Positions 21,172 through 29,001 are shown, counted from the first letter of the stretch. The stretch is 33,060 nucleotides of DNA from Lachnoclostridium sp. An138 (GCF_002160765.1 NZ_NFLF01000030.1:1-33060); one strand, 5' to 3'. Notes: generated from the letters alone by a model not told the origin. Numbers and translations: made by a program.

Positions 21172-22938
21172 ATGAAAAAAATACTGGATCAGATTACCGC
21201 GGCGGTATCCGGGGCGTTTGAGGCAGCCGGATATGAGGCAGAATACGGAAAGGTGACGCTTTCCAACCGTCCGGATCTGTGTGAATATCAGTGCAACGGG
21301 GCGATGGCGGCAGCGAAAAAATATCACTGCGCGCCTATTCAGATTGCGTCTAAAGTGGTGGAGAAGCTGCAGGCAGAGGAGATGTTTTCTGAGGTAAACG
21401 CAGTGAATCCCGGCTTTTTGAATCTGAAACTGTCTCCGGAATTTGTGAGGGACTATCTTCAGAGCATGCAGGAGGATGACCGTCTGGGCTGTGAGAAGAC
21501 GGAGAATCCGAAGACGATTATCATTGATTACGGCGGACCCAATGTGGCGAAGCCTCTTCATGTGGGCCATCTGCGCTCTGCGATTATCGGAGAGAGCGTA
21601 AAGCGGCTGGGACGCTATGCGGGCCATAAGGTGATTGGAGACATTCACCTGGGAGACTGGGGGCTTCAGATGGGTCTGATTATTACAGAGCTCAAGCGCC
21701 GGAAGCCGGAACTGGTGTACTTTGACGAAAATTACACAGGGGAATATCCGAAAGAGGCGCCCTTTACCATTTCTGAGCTGGAGGAGATCTATCCGGCAGC
21801 CAGCGCCCGTTCCAAGGAAGACGAGGCCTATAAGGAAGAGGCCATGCACGCCACCTATCTGGTGCAGCACGGGCACAGAGGCTACCAGGCTATCCTGCAG
21901 CATATTCTGAATGTGTCTGTAACAGATTTGAAGCGCAATTATGCGAACCTGAATGTGGAATTTGATCTCTGGAAGGGTGAGTCTGACGCGCAGCCTTATA
22001 TTCCGGAGATGGTAGAACGTCTGAAAAAAGAAGGCTATGCTTACGAGAGCAATGGCGCCCTGGTGGTAGATGTAAAAGAAGACAGCGATACCAAGGAGGT
22101 TCCGCCCTGCATGATTCTGAAATCGGACGGCGCCTCTCTTTACACGACCACGGACCTGGCTACTCTGGTGGAACGCCGGAAGCTGTTCGATCCGGATGAA
22201 GTAATTTACGTGGTGGACAAGCGTCAGGAGATGCATTTTATCCAGGTATTCCGCTGCGCCAAGAAGACAGGCATCGTGAAGCCGGAGACAGAACTGAAAT
22301 TCCTGGGCTTCGGCACTATGAACGGCAAGGACGGCAAGCCCTTTAAGACCCGTGACGGCGGTGTGATGCGCCTGGAATATCTGATTGCGGATATTGATGA
22401 GCAGATGTACCATAAGATTTCGGACAATCCGGATATTTCACCGGAGGAAGCAAAGGAGACCGCGAAGATCGTGGGCCTTTCCGCAATCAAGTATGGGGAT
22501 TTGTCCAACCAGGCGTCCAAGGATTATGTTTTCGATGTGGACAGATTCACGTCTTTTGAGGGAAATACAGGCCCCTATATTCTGTATACGATTGTCCGGA
22601 TTAAGTCTATTCTGAATAAGTATCAGGCACAGGGCGGCGTTCTGGAAAAGGGCCGGATTCCGGCGGCAGAGAACGAGAGCCAGAAGGCGCTGGAACTGAT
22701 GCTGGCCCGGTTTAACGGCGTGCTGGAAAATGCTTTTGAGGAGCTTGCTCCCCACAAGGTCTGCGCCTATATCTATGAGCTGGCCAACAGCTTTAACAAG
22801 TTTTATCATGAGACAAAGATTCTGGGTGAAGAGAATGAAGAAAAGAGAGCAGGTCTTGTCGCGCTCCTTCAGCTGACGAAGCGCGTGCTGGAGACCTGTA
22901 TCGATGTGCTGGGATTTGAGGCACCTGACCGAATGTAG
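21172..22938 (+). CDS. argS: Arginyl-tRNA synthetase
   Basis: A 588-aa class I aminoacyl-tRNA synthetase that charges tRNA-Arg. The N-terminal additional domain (about 1-110) is followed by the HIGH-type signature PNVAKPLHVGHLRSAIIGE. The catalytic core contains YTTTDLATLVER and DKRQEMHFIQVF, and then GKPFKTRDGG in place of KMSKS, as is usual in bacterial ArgRS. The C-terminal DALR anticodon-binding domain ends at LETCIDVLGFEAPDRM. ATG 21172 follows GAAGAGGAGAATAGAATT. Full length. Confidence 0.97.
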   Translation: MKKILDQITAAVSGAFEAAGYEAEYGKVTLSNRPDLCEYQCNGAMAAAKKYHCAPIQIASKVVEKLQAEEMFSEVNAVNPGFLNLKLSPEFVRDYLQSMQEDDRLGCEKTENPKTIIIDYGGPNVAKPLHVGHLRSAIIGESVKRLGRYAGHKVIGDIHLGDWGLQMGLIITELKRRKPELVYFDENYTGEYPKEAPFTISELEEIYPAASARSKEDEAYKEEAMHATYLVQHGHRGYQAILQHILNVSVTDLKRNYANLNVEFDLWKGESDAQPYIPEMVERLKKEGYAYESNGALVVDVKEDSDTKEVPPCMILKSDGASLYTTTDLATLVERRKLFDPDEVIYVVDKRQEMHFIQVFRCAKKTGIVKPETELKFLGFGTMNGKDGKPFKTRDGGVMRLEYLIADIDEQMYHKISDNPDISPEEAKETAKIVGLSAIKYGDLSNQASKDYVFDVDRFTSFEGNTGPYILYTIVRIKSILNKYQAQGGVLEKGRIPAAENESQKALELMLARFNGVLENAFEELAPHKVCAYIYELANSFNKFYHETKILGEENEEKRAGLVALLQLTKRVLETCIDVLGFEAPDRM

Positions 22939-23252
22939 GCGGCTTTGCCTGTCTGCGTGTCCGTCCCTTCTCTCACAGGCGTATGTCCGGATCGGACCTG
23001 AAGGTCCGTCCCGGCCACACACCTGTGCGCGAAGAGGCCGTACACGTCAGACAGGCAAAGCCTTTGTTTTGTCTAAGACGGAGAGGCAGAAAAATGCCGT
23101 CTCCTGTTTCAGACAGCACAGGCGGCAGGAGCGCCGGCTCCATGAGAGGGGCACATATGAAGCCTAGGCTGGCTGGCTTTTCGTTTTATTTTAGGTTTCT
23201 TTACAAAGGCATAATCATAAATCACAACAAAAACCGAGCCAACCTACACTAA
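22939..23252. other. Spacer between argS and the conjugative element, with inverted repeats
   Basis: No gene supported. A long inverted repeat pairs GGCTTTGCCTGTCTG (22941-22955) with CAGACAGGCAAAGCC (23048-23062); the loop of about 90 bases contains further pairs (GGACCTGAAGGTCC). GGAGAGGCA / TGCCGTCTCC (about 23079-23104) forms another stem. These probably terminate argS. The conjugative element's left boundary should lie here, but no att repeat can be identified because its partner is outside the window. Confidence 0.5.
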
Positions 23253-23289
23253 AACGTCGCTTTTTTCGAGGAAAAGGCGGCGTTTTTTC
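23253..23289 (+). terminator. Terminator or attenuator upstream of the parB-like gene
   Basis: AACGTCGCTTTTTTC pairs imperfectly with GAAAAGGCGGCGTT, followed by TTTTTTC. Rightward orientation. Either ends readthrough from argS or attenuates the ICE operon. Confidence 0.7.
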
Positions 23290-23356
23290 ATGGCCCGGTT
23301 TTGGAAAGGAGTGGTGCTGACTTTATACTAAAACGAAAGGGGGAATTTTTTTAGCT

Positions 23357-23384
23357 GGCCGGGCCGGGAGGTCTGGCCTTTTTT
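23357..23384 (+). terminator. Second attenuator-like hairpin before the parB-like gene
   Basis: GGCCGG (23357-23362) pairs with CTGGCC (23373-23378), followed by six Ts. It ends 27 bases before the ATG, so it may regulate entry into the gene. Confidence 0.55.
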
Positions 23385-23410
23385 CATCTCACGAAAAAGG
23401 AGGTTAGCCA

Positions 23411-24952
23411 ATGGCAGATGAAAAAGTAAACGTGAGCCCGGAGGAAAAGAAAGCCCCGGAAGCTCCGGCCCCGTCCGGGCCGGGCGATCCGCCTGCGCCG
23501 AAGCACACCGAGGGGCCCGCTGTCCCTGGTGGAGATCAGACGGCCCCCGCTCATGTGGAGCCCGCCATGCCGGAAAAAACGGAGGGGCCCATCAAGCCAG
23601 AGCAGTCTGTTATCCCTGGTATGGGTGAGGACACTCCCGCCCCGTCCGGCAAGGTGATCAACCTCTCGGACATCCAGGCCGCTGATAAGGACGGCAAGGA
23701 GGCTTCTACTACCGCCCCGGAAAAGAAAGCGCCGGAGGCGGATCAGCCGAAAAAGCGCCGTGGCCGTCCCCCGAAAGAGCAGGCTACGGTGTCTGCGGGG
23801 AAAAAGGAGAAAGCGGCGGAGCCCCGCACAGGCCGCCCGTCTAAGGTTGACAAGGCGGCCCGTGAGGAGGCCCCGCCCGCTGTTCGGGACAAAGTGTCCA
23901 GAGGTAAGAAAGCTGACAAGGGCAAGGAAACGGGCTCCGGCGGTGCGCCTGCGTCTAAATCCGCTAAGGCGGTAAAGCCGGGCAAGGCCGCTCCCGTCAA
24001 GGAGGCGGCAGTCCCGCCGCCGGAGATCAATTTGCCGCCCACGCCTGACGTGCCGCCCCGCCCGGTGGAAGAGGGAAAAATCGTCTATCTGAAAATGGCG
24101 GAGCTTCATCCGTTCCATACGTTCCGGGAGCACCCCTACAAGGTGCAGGACGATAAGGCGATGGATGATCTGGTGGGGACGATCAAGGAACACGGCATTA
24201 TGACCCCCGCCACCGTCCGCCCGGAAAAAGACGGCAAGGGCTATGAGATTATCGCGGGCCACCGCCGCCATCACGGTGGTACACGGGCCGGGCTGGAGGA
24301 AATGCCCTGTATCGTCCGCGAGATGACCGATCTTGAAGCTGTCCGGGAAATGCGGAACAGCAACAAGCAGCGGGGTGATCCTCTCCCCAGCGAACTGGCA
24401 AAGCTGCTGGATTTGGAGGTGGAGGCCATCAAACGCCAGGGGGCCCGCCCGAAAAATGAGAAAGAGGCGGAGGCCCTGGGTAAGCTCTCGGTGGAGATTG
24501 TGGGTAAGGAACATGACATGAACTATAAAAAGGTCATGCGGTATATCCGGCTCAACTCCCTGGTGCCGGAGCTTCTGGACAAGGTGGACACAAAGCAGAT
24601 GGGCTTTATGCCTGCGGTGGAGATCTCGTATATCAGGCCGGAAAACCAGCGGCTGATTGCCGTTTCCATTGACGGGGAGCAGTCCTCCCCCTCGGTGGCC
24701 CAGGCGAAGCGGCTCCACGAACTGGACAAGGAGGGCAAGCTCAACGGCGATGTGATTGACGGTATTTTGAGTGAAGAAAAAAAGGAGGATCGCGGTGTGA
24801 TTATTTCGACTGCTGAACTGTCTAAGTATTTCGGCAAGGAGGTCACTCCTGCCAAAATGAAGGAGCAGATCATGGCTCTGCTGGACGAGTGGAAAGAGAA
24901 ACAGCCGCCCGAACTGGCAAAGCCGGACAAGAAAAAGGACTTGGAGAAGTAA
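23411..24952 (+). CDS. ParB-like protein with long disordered AT-hook-like N-terminus
   Basis: A 513-aa protein. Residues 1-220 are low-complexity, rich in Pro, Ala, Lys, Glu and Gly, with two AT-hook-like cores (KKRRGRPPK at 114-122 and RTGRPSK at 139-145). A ParB/Srx nuclease-like domain follows at about 224-325 (IVYLKMAELHPFHTFREHPY, then IIAGHRRHHGGTRAG, then VREMTDLEA), where GHRRHH replaces the usual GERR motif. A central HTH region and charged C-terminus complete it. The ATG follows AAAGGAGGTTAGCC. ICE ParB-like proteins are thought to act in partition or regulation. The candidate target palindrome occurs inside this gene (23886-23900) and after it. Confidence 0.85.
   Translation: MADEKVNVSPEEKKAPEAPAPSGPGDPPAPKHTEGPAVPGGDQTAPAHVEPAMPEKTEGPIKPEQSVIPGMGEDTPAPSGKVINLSDIQAADKDGKEASTTAPEKKAPEADQPKKRRGRPPKEQATVSAGKKEKAAEPRTGRPSKVDKAAREEAPPAVRDKVSRGKKADKGKETGSGGAPASKSAKAVKPGKAAPVKEAAVPPPEINLPPTPDVPPRPVEEGKIVYLKMAELHPFHTFREHPYKVQDDKAMDDLVGTIKEHGIMTPATVRPEKDGKGYEIIAGHRRHHGGTRAGLEEMPCIVREMTDLEAVREMRNSNKQRGDPLPSELAKLLDLEVEAIKRQGARPKNEKEAEALGKLSVEIVGKEHDMNYKKVMRYIRLNSLVPELLDKVDTKQMGFMPAVEISYIRPENQRLIAVSIDGEQSSPSVAQAKRLHELDKEGKLNGDVIDGILSEEKKEDRGVIISTAELSKYFGKEVTPAKMKEQIMALLDEWKEKQPPELAKPDKKKDLEK
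23886..23900. promoter_or_regulatory. TGGACA-type palindrome, copy A (inside parB-like gene)
   Basis: GGGACA-AAG-TGTCCA, followed by GAGGTAAG. One mismatch in the left arm. Same 3' flank (AGAGGT) as the three intergenic copies. Confidence 0.55.
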
Positions 24953-24966
24953 CCCGGCTCCGCTTC

Positions 24967-24981
24967 TGGACACTTTGTCCA
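24967..24981. promoter_or_regulatory. TGGACA-type palindrome, copy B
   Basis: CTTCTGGACA-CTT-TGTCCAGAGGT begins 10 bases after the parB-like stop codon. Perfect 7-bp arms CTGGACA/TGTCCAG around 3 bases. No T-run follows, so it is not an ordinary terminator. Confidence 0.7.
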
Positions 24982-25019
24982 GAGGTAAGCGCCCCGCGCT
25001 TGGGATGGGCTCTGTGGTG

Positions 25020-25160
25020 ATATATCCCCCGTCGCCGCCTATATTCCTGCACAGCCGGGAGTGGGCCGTCAAGGGTGCAACGCACCGCCGCTTGCGGCGG
25101 CCTGCCCTTGACGGTCTGCCCCGGCTGTGCTACTTCCAGCGGCGCGGCGGGGGCATATAT
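25020..25160. other. 141-nt nested inverted repeat (oriT or structured RNA candidate)
   Basis: From outside inward: ATATAT plus CCCCCG (25020-25031) with CGGGGG plus ATATAT (25148-25160); GCACAGCCGGG (25049-25059) with CCCGGCTGTGC (25120-25130); CCGTCAAGGG (25066-25075) with CCCTTGACGG (25105-25114); and a terminal CCGCCG-CTTG-CGGCGG (25085-25100). All arms are perfect and in register. No frame in the region looks coding. A second hairpin, CCCTTTCCC/GGGAAAGGG, follows at 25175-25198. Confidence 0.75.
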
Positions 25161-25247
25161 CCTCCAGAGCCGCCCCCTTTCCCTGGATAGGGAAAGGGCG
25201 GGGGGATAGGGTCGAACTACCTATTATAAATATCGGAGGTGTTGAAA

Positions 25248-25589
25248 ATGAAACGATCCCTTGCTTATATTACCGCCGCATGGCGCGGCGATCCTACGGT
25301 AGACATGGAGCAGGCGGCGCAATACTGCCGCGTGGTCTACGATGCGGGCTATTCCCCCATCTGCCCCATGCTCTATCTGCCGCTGTTCCTCAATGACGCG
25401 GTGCCGGAGGAGCACAAGAACGGCATCGACATGGGCCGTGACCTGCTCCGGCGTTCCCGTGTGCTGGTGGTGTGCGGGCATACTGTCACCGAGTCCATGA
25501 AGAATGATATTGCTGTGGCCCAGCGGCTGGGGATCACCGCTACCACCCTTGAGGGCATCCTGACCGTCAAGGGCCAGGGCCGCCGCTGA
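25248..25589 (+). CDS. DUF4406/DUF7768-like protein
   Basis: A 113-aa protein. ATG 25248 with GGAGGT 7 bases upstream. Pattern: LAYITAAWRGDPTVDMEQAA, then CRVVYDAGYSPICPMLYLP, then LLRRSRVLVVCGHTVTESM, then DIAVAQRLGITATTLEGI. This is a Rossmann-like fold related to nucleoside deoxyribosyltransferase-type proteins and is common in ICE and phage operons. The biochemical role is not established. The next gene begins one base after its stop. Confidence 0.8.
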   Translation: MKRSLAYITAAWRGDPTVDMEQAAQYCRVVYDAGYSPICPMLYLPLFLNDAVPEEHKNGIDMGRDLLRRSRVLVVCGHTVTESMKNDIAVAQRLGITATTLEGILTVKGQGRR

Positions 25590-25590
25590 T

Positions 25591-26304
25591 ATGGCGTCCT
25601 TGTTTGAAGCCTACATCACCAACCTGGGAAAATACAACGAGGGCGAGCTGGTCGGTGAAACCTTGAAATTCCCCACTACCACGGAGGAGGTGCAGGGACT
25701 TCTGAAACGCATCGGCGTGGACGGGGTGCGGTACGAGGAATTTTTCATCACCAGCTTTGACGGTGATGTGCTGGGGCTCTATGACTACTTAGGCGAGTAT
25801 GAAAACCTGGACGAGCTCAATCATCTGGCCTGCCTGCTCTCCGAGCTGGATCAAGGCGACTTGGAAAAGTTTGAGGCGGTCATTGACAGCGGCGAACATA
25901 CTTCCAGCGTGGCTGACCTCATCAATCTGGCACAAAACCTGGATTGCTACGAGTTTTATCCCGGTGTGGAGGACGATGAAACCCTGGGGCGCATTTATGT
26001 GGAGGATATGGAGGCCATTGACATTCCCGATCACCTGCTCCCTTACTTCGATTATGAAGCATACGGGCGGGACGTGCGGATCAACGAGGACGGCCACTTT
26101 GCCCCCGGCGGCTATGTACTGAACAACGGCGGCAAATTCATCGAGCACTACCACGGGGTCGAGGACATTCCCGCCGAGCACAAGGTTTTCGCGTTCCCGC
26201 AGCTCTCGGTGCGGGAGCAGATGGCGGTCTACAAAGAAATTATTGACGGCTCCTCCCTGGAGGGCTATCGGAAGATTGCCAAAAAGGAGCATGAGGAGCG
26301 ATAG
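25591..26304 (+). CDS. ardA: ArdA antirestriction protein
   Basis: A 237-aa strongly acidic protein. ArdA family members mimic B-form DNA and block type I restriction enzymes, protecting incoming element DNA. Recognisable features: SLFEAYITNLGKYNEGELVG, ITSFDGDVLGLYDYLGEYEN, and the acidic stretches through LDQGDLEKFEAVIDSGEH and VEDDETLGRIYVEDMEAIDI. Length and charge fit the two-to-three-domain ArdA of Tn916-like elements. No separate strong ribosome site; translation is coupled to the preceding gene. Confidence 0.93.
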   Translation: MASLFEAYITNLGKYNEGELVGETLKFPTTTEEVQGLLKRIGVDGVRYEEFFITSFDGDVLGLYDYLGEYENLDELNHLACLLSELDQGDLEKFEAVIDSGEHTSSVADLINLAQNLDCYEFYPGVEDDETLGRIYVEDMEAIDIPDHLLPYFDYEAYGRDVRINEDGHFAPGGYVLNNGGKFIEHYHGVEDIPAEHKVFAFPQLSVREQMAVYKEIIDGSSLEGYRKIAKKEHEER

Positions 26305-26313
26305 CGGCACTTC

Positions 26314-26328
26314 TGGACACTTTGTCCA
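26314..26328. promoter_or_regulatory. TGGACA-type palindrome, copy C
   Basis: CTTCTGGACA-CTT-TGTCCAGAGGT starts about 7 bases after the ardA stop codon. It is followed, 6 bases beyond the arm, by TTTTTTCATGG, so in RNA it could also fold near a U-run. Confidence 0.7.
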
Positions 26329-26361
26329 GAGGTGCTTTTTTCATGGAAAGGAGGGATACGG

Positions 26362-26838
26362 CTGATTGACGAGGACGTTTCCAGACGTACCATAGCAGTT
26401 TCGATCAAGGCGACAAAGCTCACGGGCCGGGTGCTGGCCCAGGCGTGTCTGGCGGTGGGCCGGAAGATCAAGAAAACGTACCGGGCCCGCCAGACACCCC
26501 ACGGAAAACAGACGGTGCGCCAGCTTATGGGCCACGGGGCCGCCACGAACAGCATCGAGGTGGAGTCCCCAAAGGACTTTGACCGGGTGGCCCGGCGCTG
26601 GAATGTGGACTATGCCTTTTATAAGACCGGGCCGGACAAATACCTGTTGTTCTTTAAGAGCGGGCAGGCCGACGCCATCACCGCTTGCTTTTCGGAATAT
26701 TCCCGGCGCGTGTTGAAGCGTTCCAAGTCCCAGCGTGTTCCCATCCGGGAACAGCTCAAACGGGCTGCCGCTAAACTGGCCCGCCAGCCGTCCCACAAGA
26801 AAGAACGTGCAAGGGAGGCGGTGCATGAGGACAGATAG
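26362..26838 (+). CDS. pcfB: PcfB family protein (DUF3801), apparent CTG start
   Basis: A 158-aa conjugation accessory protein. PcfB of pCF10 works with the coupling protein to bring the relaxosome to the secretion channel. Conserved parts: DEDVSRRTIAVSIKATKLTG, YRARQTPHGKQTVRQLMGHG, VARRWNVDYAFYKTG, and a basic C-terminus. The only good ribosome site (AAAGGAGGG, 26347-26355) places the start at CTG 26362; upstream GTG 26332 has none. A mini-frame ATG GAA AGG AGG...TGA (26343-26369) ends across this start and may couple translation. It overlaps the virD4 start by 14 bases. Confidence 0.82.
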   Translation: MIDEDVSRRTIAVSIKATKLTGRVLAQACLAVGRKIKKTYRARQTPHGKQTVRQLMGHGAATNSIEVESPKDFDRVARRWNVDYAFYKTGPDKYLLFFKSGQADAITACFSEYSRRVLKRSKSQRVPIREQLKRAAAKLARQPSHKKERAREAVHEDR

Positions 26839-28678
26839 CGTCAAAAAGTATGTGATACCCAATATCCCGTACCTGTTTATTCTGTGGGCCTGCCTAAAGC
26901 TGGGGACGGCCTACCGCCTGGCCCCTGGAGCAGACTTTGCTCACAAGCTCATGGGCCTGGGGCAGAGCATCGGCCCGGCCTTTGCCGGCTTTGCGCCGGG
27001 GCTGGCCCCCTTTGACTGGCTCATCGGTATTGTTGGCGCGGTGGGGTTTCGCCTGCTGATCTACTTCAAAAGCAAGAACGCAAAGAAATTTCGGCGGGAT
27101 GAGGAATACGGGTCGGCCCGTTGGGGGACGGAAAAAGACATCAAGCCCTTTATCGATCCCAAATTTGAGAACAACGTCATTTTGACAAAGACGGAGTTTC
27201 TCACCATGAACACGCGGCCTAAAAACCCGGCCAACGCCCGCAACCTCAACGCCTGCATCATCGGCTCGTCCGGTTCGGGCAAAACCCGCTTCTGGCTCAC
27301 TCCGCAGATTTTGCAGGCCAGCGCGGATAAAAACGGCGGATGCAGCTATGTGTGCGTAGATCCGAAAGGCGGGGTGCTCTCCCAGGTGGGGGCTTTCCTG
27401 CAACGCCGGGGATATAAGGTCAAAGTGTTCAACAGCATAGATTTTTCAAAATCTATGCACTACAATCCGCTGTCCTATATCCACAATGAGGCGGACATCC
27501 TAAAATTCGTGGATACCCTCATAGCAAACACAAAGGGCGAGGGCAAGGAGGGCGATCCGTTTTGGACAAAAGCAGAAACGCTCCTTTATTGTGCGTTGAT
27601 TGCCTATATCATCTTTGAAGCCCCTGCCGAGGATCGGAACATCAATACCCTGGTGGACATGATTTCCGGCATGGACGTGAAAGAGGATGACGAGTCCTAT
27701 ATGAACGCGGTGGACTATATGTTCAAGGGCCTGGAAAAGCGCAAGCCGGATTGCTTTGCCGTGAAGCAGTACAAGAAATATAAGCTGGCCAGCGGCAAGA
27801 CCGCAAAATCAATTCTTATTTCCTGCGGTTCCCGGCTGGCCCCCTTTGACATCCCTCAGCTCCGGGAGATCATGAGCTATGACGAACTGGAGCTTGACCG
27901 CATCGGGGATCGGAAAACGGCGGTTTTCTTCACGATTTCCGATACAACCCCCACTTATAACTTCATTGTGGCCCTGGCCTTTTCGCAGATGTTCAATCTT
28001 CTGTGTGAACGGGCGGACAATGTTCACGGGGGCCGCCTGCCCCATCATGTACGGGTGCTGTGGGACGAGGCTGCCAACACGGGGCAGGTACCCTCGCTGG
28101 AGAAACTTGTCGCCGTTATTCGTTCCCGCGAGGTGAGTCTGTGCCTGTTTTACCAGCAGTACGCGCAGTGCAAGGCCATTTACAAAGATAACGCGGAAAC
28201 GATCCTGGGAAACATGGACAGCGTGATCTTCCTGGGTGGCCGGGAAAGCTCCACCATCAAGGAAATATCCGAAAACTGGCTGGGAAAGGCCACGATCTCC
28301 ATGCAGACTGAGGGCCGCTCCCGTGGGCAGTCGGAAAGCTACAACCAGAACACCCAGCGGCTGGGCCGGGAACTGATGACACCCAGCGAGCTGGCTACTA
28401 TGCCGGGCGACAAGTGCATTTTGCAGTTGCGGGGCCTGCCCCCGTTCTTTTCGTCCAAATACGATTTGAAACAGCACCCGAACTACAAGTACACGGCTGA
28501 GGCCGATAAAAAGAAGAACGCCTTTGACCTGGATAAGCTCATCAACCGCCGCAGGCGGCCTGGGCTTAACGAGGCTTGTGAGGTGTACGAGGTAGACGTA
28601 TCCGAAGCGGGGCCCGTAAGCGAGGACGAGGACATCCTCAACTACGATGACGTGGACGATCCGGATGCCTATGTATAA
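26825..28678 (+). CDS. virD4: VirD4/TraG-type coupling protein
   Basis: A 617-aa type IV secretion coupling ATPase that links relaxase-bound DNA to the mating channel at the membrane. Two hydrophobic N-terminal segments (about 8-28 and 62-82) anchor it. GSARWGTEKDI precedes Walker A GSSGSGKT (147-154). VLWDEAANTG is Walker B, followed by LCLFYQQYAQCKAIY. A C-terminal Asp/Glu-rich tail (SEDEDILNYDDVDDPD) is present. ATG 26825 follows GGGAGG by 6 bases. Length and motifs appear complete. It needs the channel genes that are missing here. Confidence 0.95.
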   Translation: MRTDSVKKYVIPNIPYLFILWACLKLGTAYRLAPGADFAHKLMGLGQSIGPAFAGFAPGLAPFDWLIGIVGAVGFRLLIYFKSKNAKKFRRDEEYGSARWGTEKDIKPFIDPKFENNVILTKTEFLTMNTRPKNPANARNLNACIIGSSGSGKTRFWLTPQILQASADKNGGCSYVCVDPKGGVLSQVGAFLQRRGYKVKVFNSIDFSKSMHYNPLSYIHNEADILKFVDTLIANTKGEGKEGDPFWTKAETLLYCALIAYIIFEAPAEDRNINTLVDMISGMDVKEDDESYMNAVDYMFKGLEKRKPDCFAVKQYKKYKLASGKTAKSILISCGSRLAPFDIPQLREIMSYDELELDRIGDRKTAVFFTISDTTPTYNFIVALAFSQMFNLLCERADNVHGGRLPHHVRVLWDEAANTGQVPSLEKLVAVIRSREVSLCLFYQQYAQCKAIYKDNAETILGNMDSVIFLGGRESSTIKEISENWLGKATISMQTEGRSRGQSESYNQNTQRLGRELMTPSELATMPGDKCILQLRGLPPFFSSKYDLKQHPNYKYTAEADKKKNAFDLDKLINRRRRPGLNEACEVYEVDVSEAGPVSEDEDILNYDDVDDPDAYV

Positions 28679-28686
28679 ATCACTTC

Positions 28687-28701
28687 TGGACAAAGTGTCC
28701 A
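28687..28701. promoter_or_regulatory. TGGACA-type palindrome, copy D
   Basis: CTTCTGGACA-AAG-TGTCCAGAGGT, 8 bases after the virD4 stop. The arms and outer flanks match copies B and C, but the 3-base centre is the reverse complement of theirs (AAG instead of CTT). Confidence 0.7.
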
Positions 28702-28714
28702 GAGGTCGTAACCT

Positions 28715-28738
28715 GCCGCCCAAACGGGCGGCTTTTTT
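28715..28738 (+). terminator. Intrinsic terminator between virD4 and the Maff2 remnant
   Basis: GCCGCCC (28715-28721), loop AAAC, GGGCGGC (28726-28732) and six Ts. Confidence 0.8.
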
Positions 28739-28773
28739 CATGGCCGGGACAATCCCGGAGAAATGGAGGATAT

Positions 28774-28914
28774 ATGGAATTTTTTGCTTCTGCTATCACG
28801 ACTTTGCAGACTTTGGTTGTTGCGCTGGGCGCTGGCCTGGGCGTGTGGGGCGTTGTCAATCTGCTGGAGGGGTACGGTTCCGACAATCCGGGCTCCAATG
28901 CTCATGTGCCATAA
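28774..28914 (+). pseudogene. Truncated Maff2-family membrane protein
   Basis: ATG 28774 after GGAGGATAT. The product begins MEFFASAITTLQTLVVALGA and continues GLGVWGVVNLLEGYGSDNPG, the conserved start of Maff2 proteins of Tn1549-like ICEs. It stops after 46 aa in an unrelated tail (NAHVP), whereas the family usually continues with a second membrane segment. The break coincides with a drop to AT-rich sequence, so a foreign segment joins at about 28895-28905. It is probably a T4SS accessory membrane protein, here non-functional. Confidence 0.8.
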
Positions 28915-28972
28915 AGTAACACATAAGAATTGATAGACAGCAGCCCACTATTCCGCAGCAACAGCGAGTTGC

Positions 28973-29001
28973 TTGTTAAAACCCCATTTTGAAGTTATAA
29001 T
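28973..29001 (+). promoter_or_regulatory. Promoter of the XRE/zinc-ribbon gene
   Basis: TTGTTA (28973-28978), 17-base spacer, TATAAT (28996-29001), 31 bases before the ATG. Confidence 0.7.

Noticed and set aside
21151-22413. A 420-codon leftward open frame opposite argS
   Set aside because: Fully antisense to a complete, recognisable ArgRS; no start signal or family pattern.
23384-25072. A 562-codon leftward open frame
   Set aside because: It is the antisense of the parB-like gene in GC-rich DNA; it lacks a ribosome site and any domain, and its residues are typical of a complement-strand shadow.
24967-28701. Reading the CTGGACA palindromes as simple terminators
   Set aside because: Copies B and D have no adjacent T-run, copy A is inside a gene, and the conserved flanks extend beyond the stem.
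27809-28741. A 310-codon leftward frame opposite virD4
   Set aside because: Antisense shadow of the coupling protein gene, no ribosome site.
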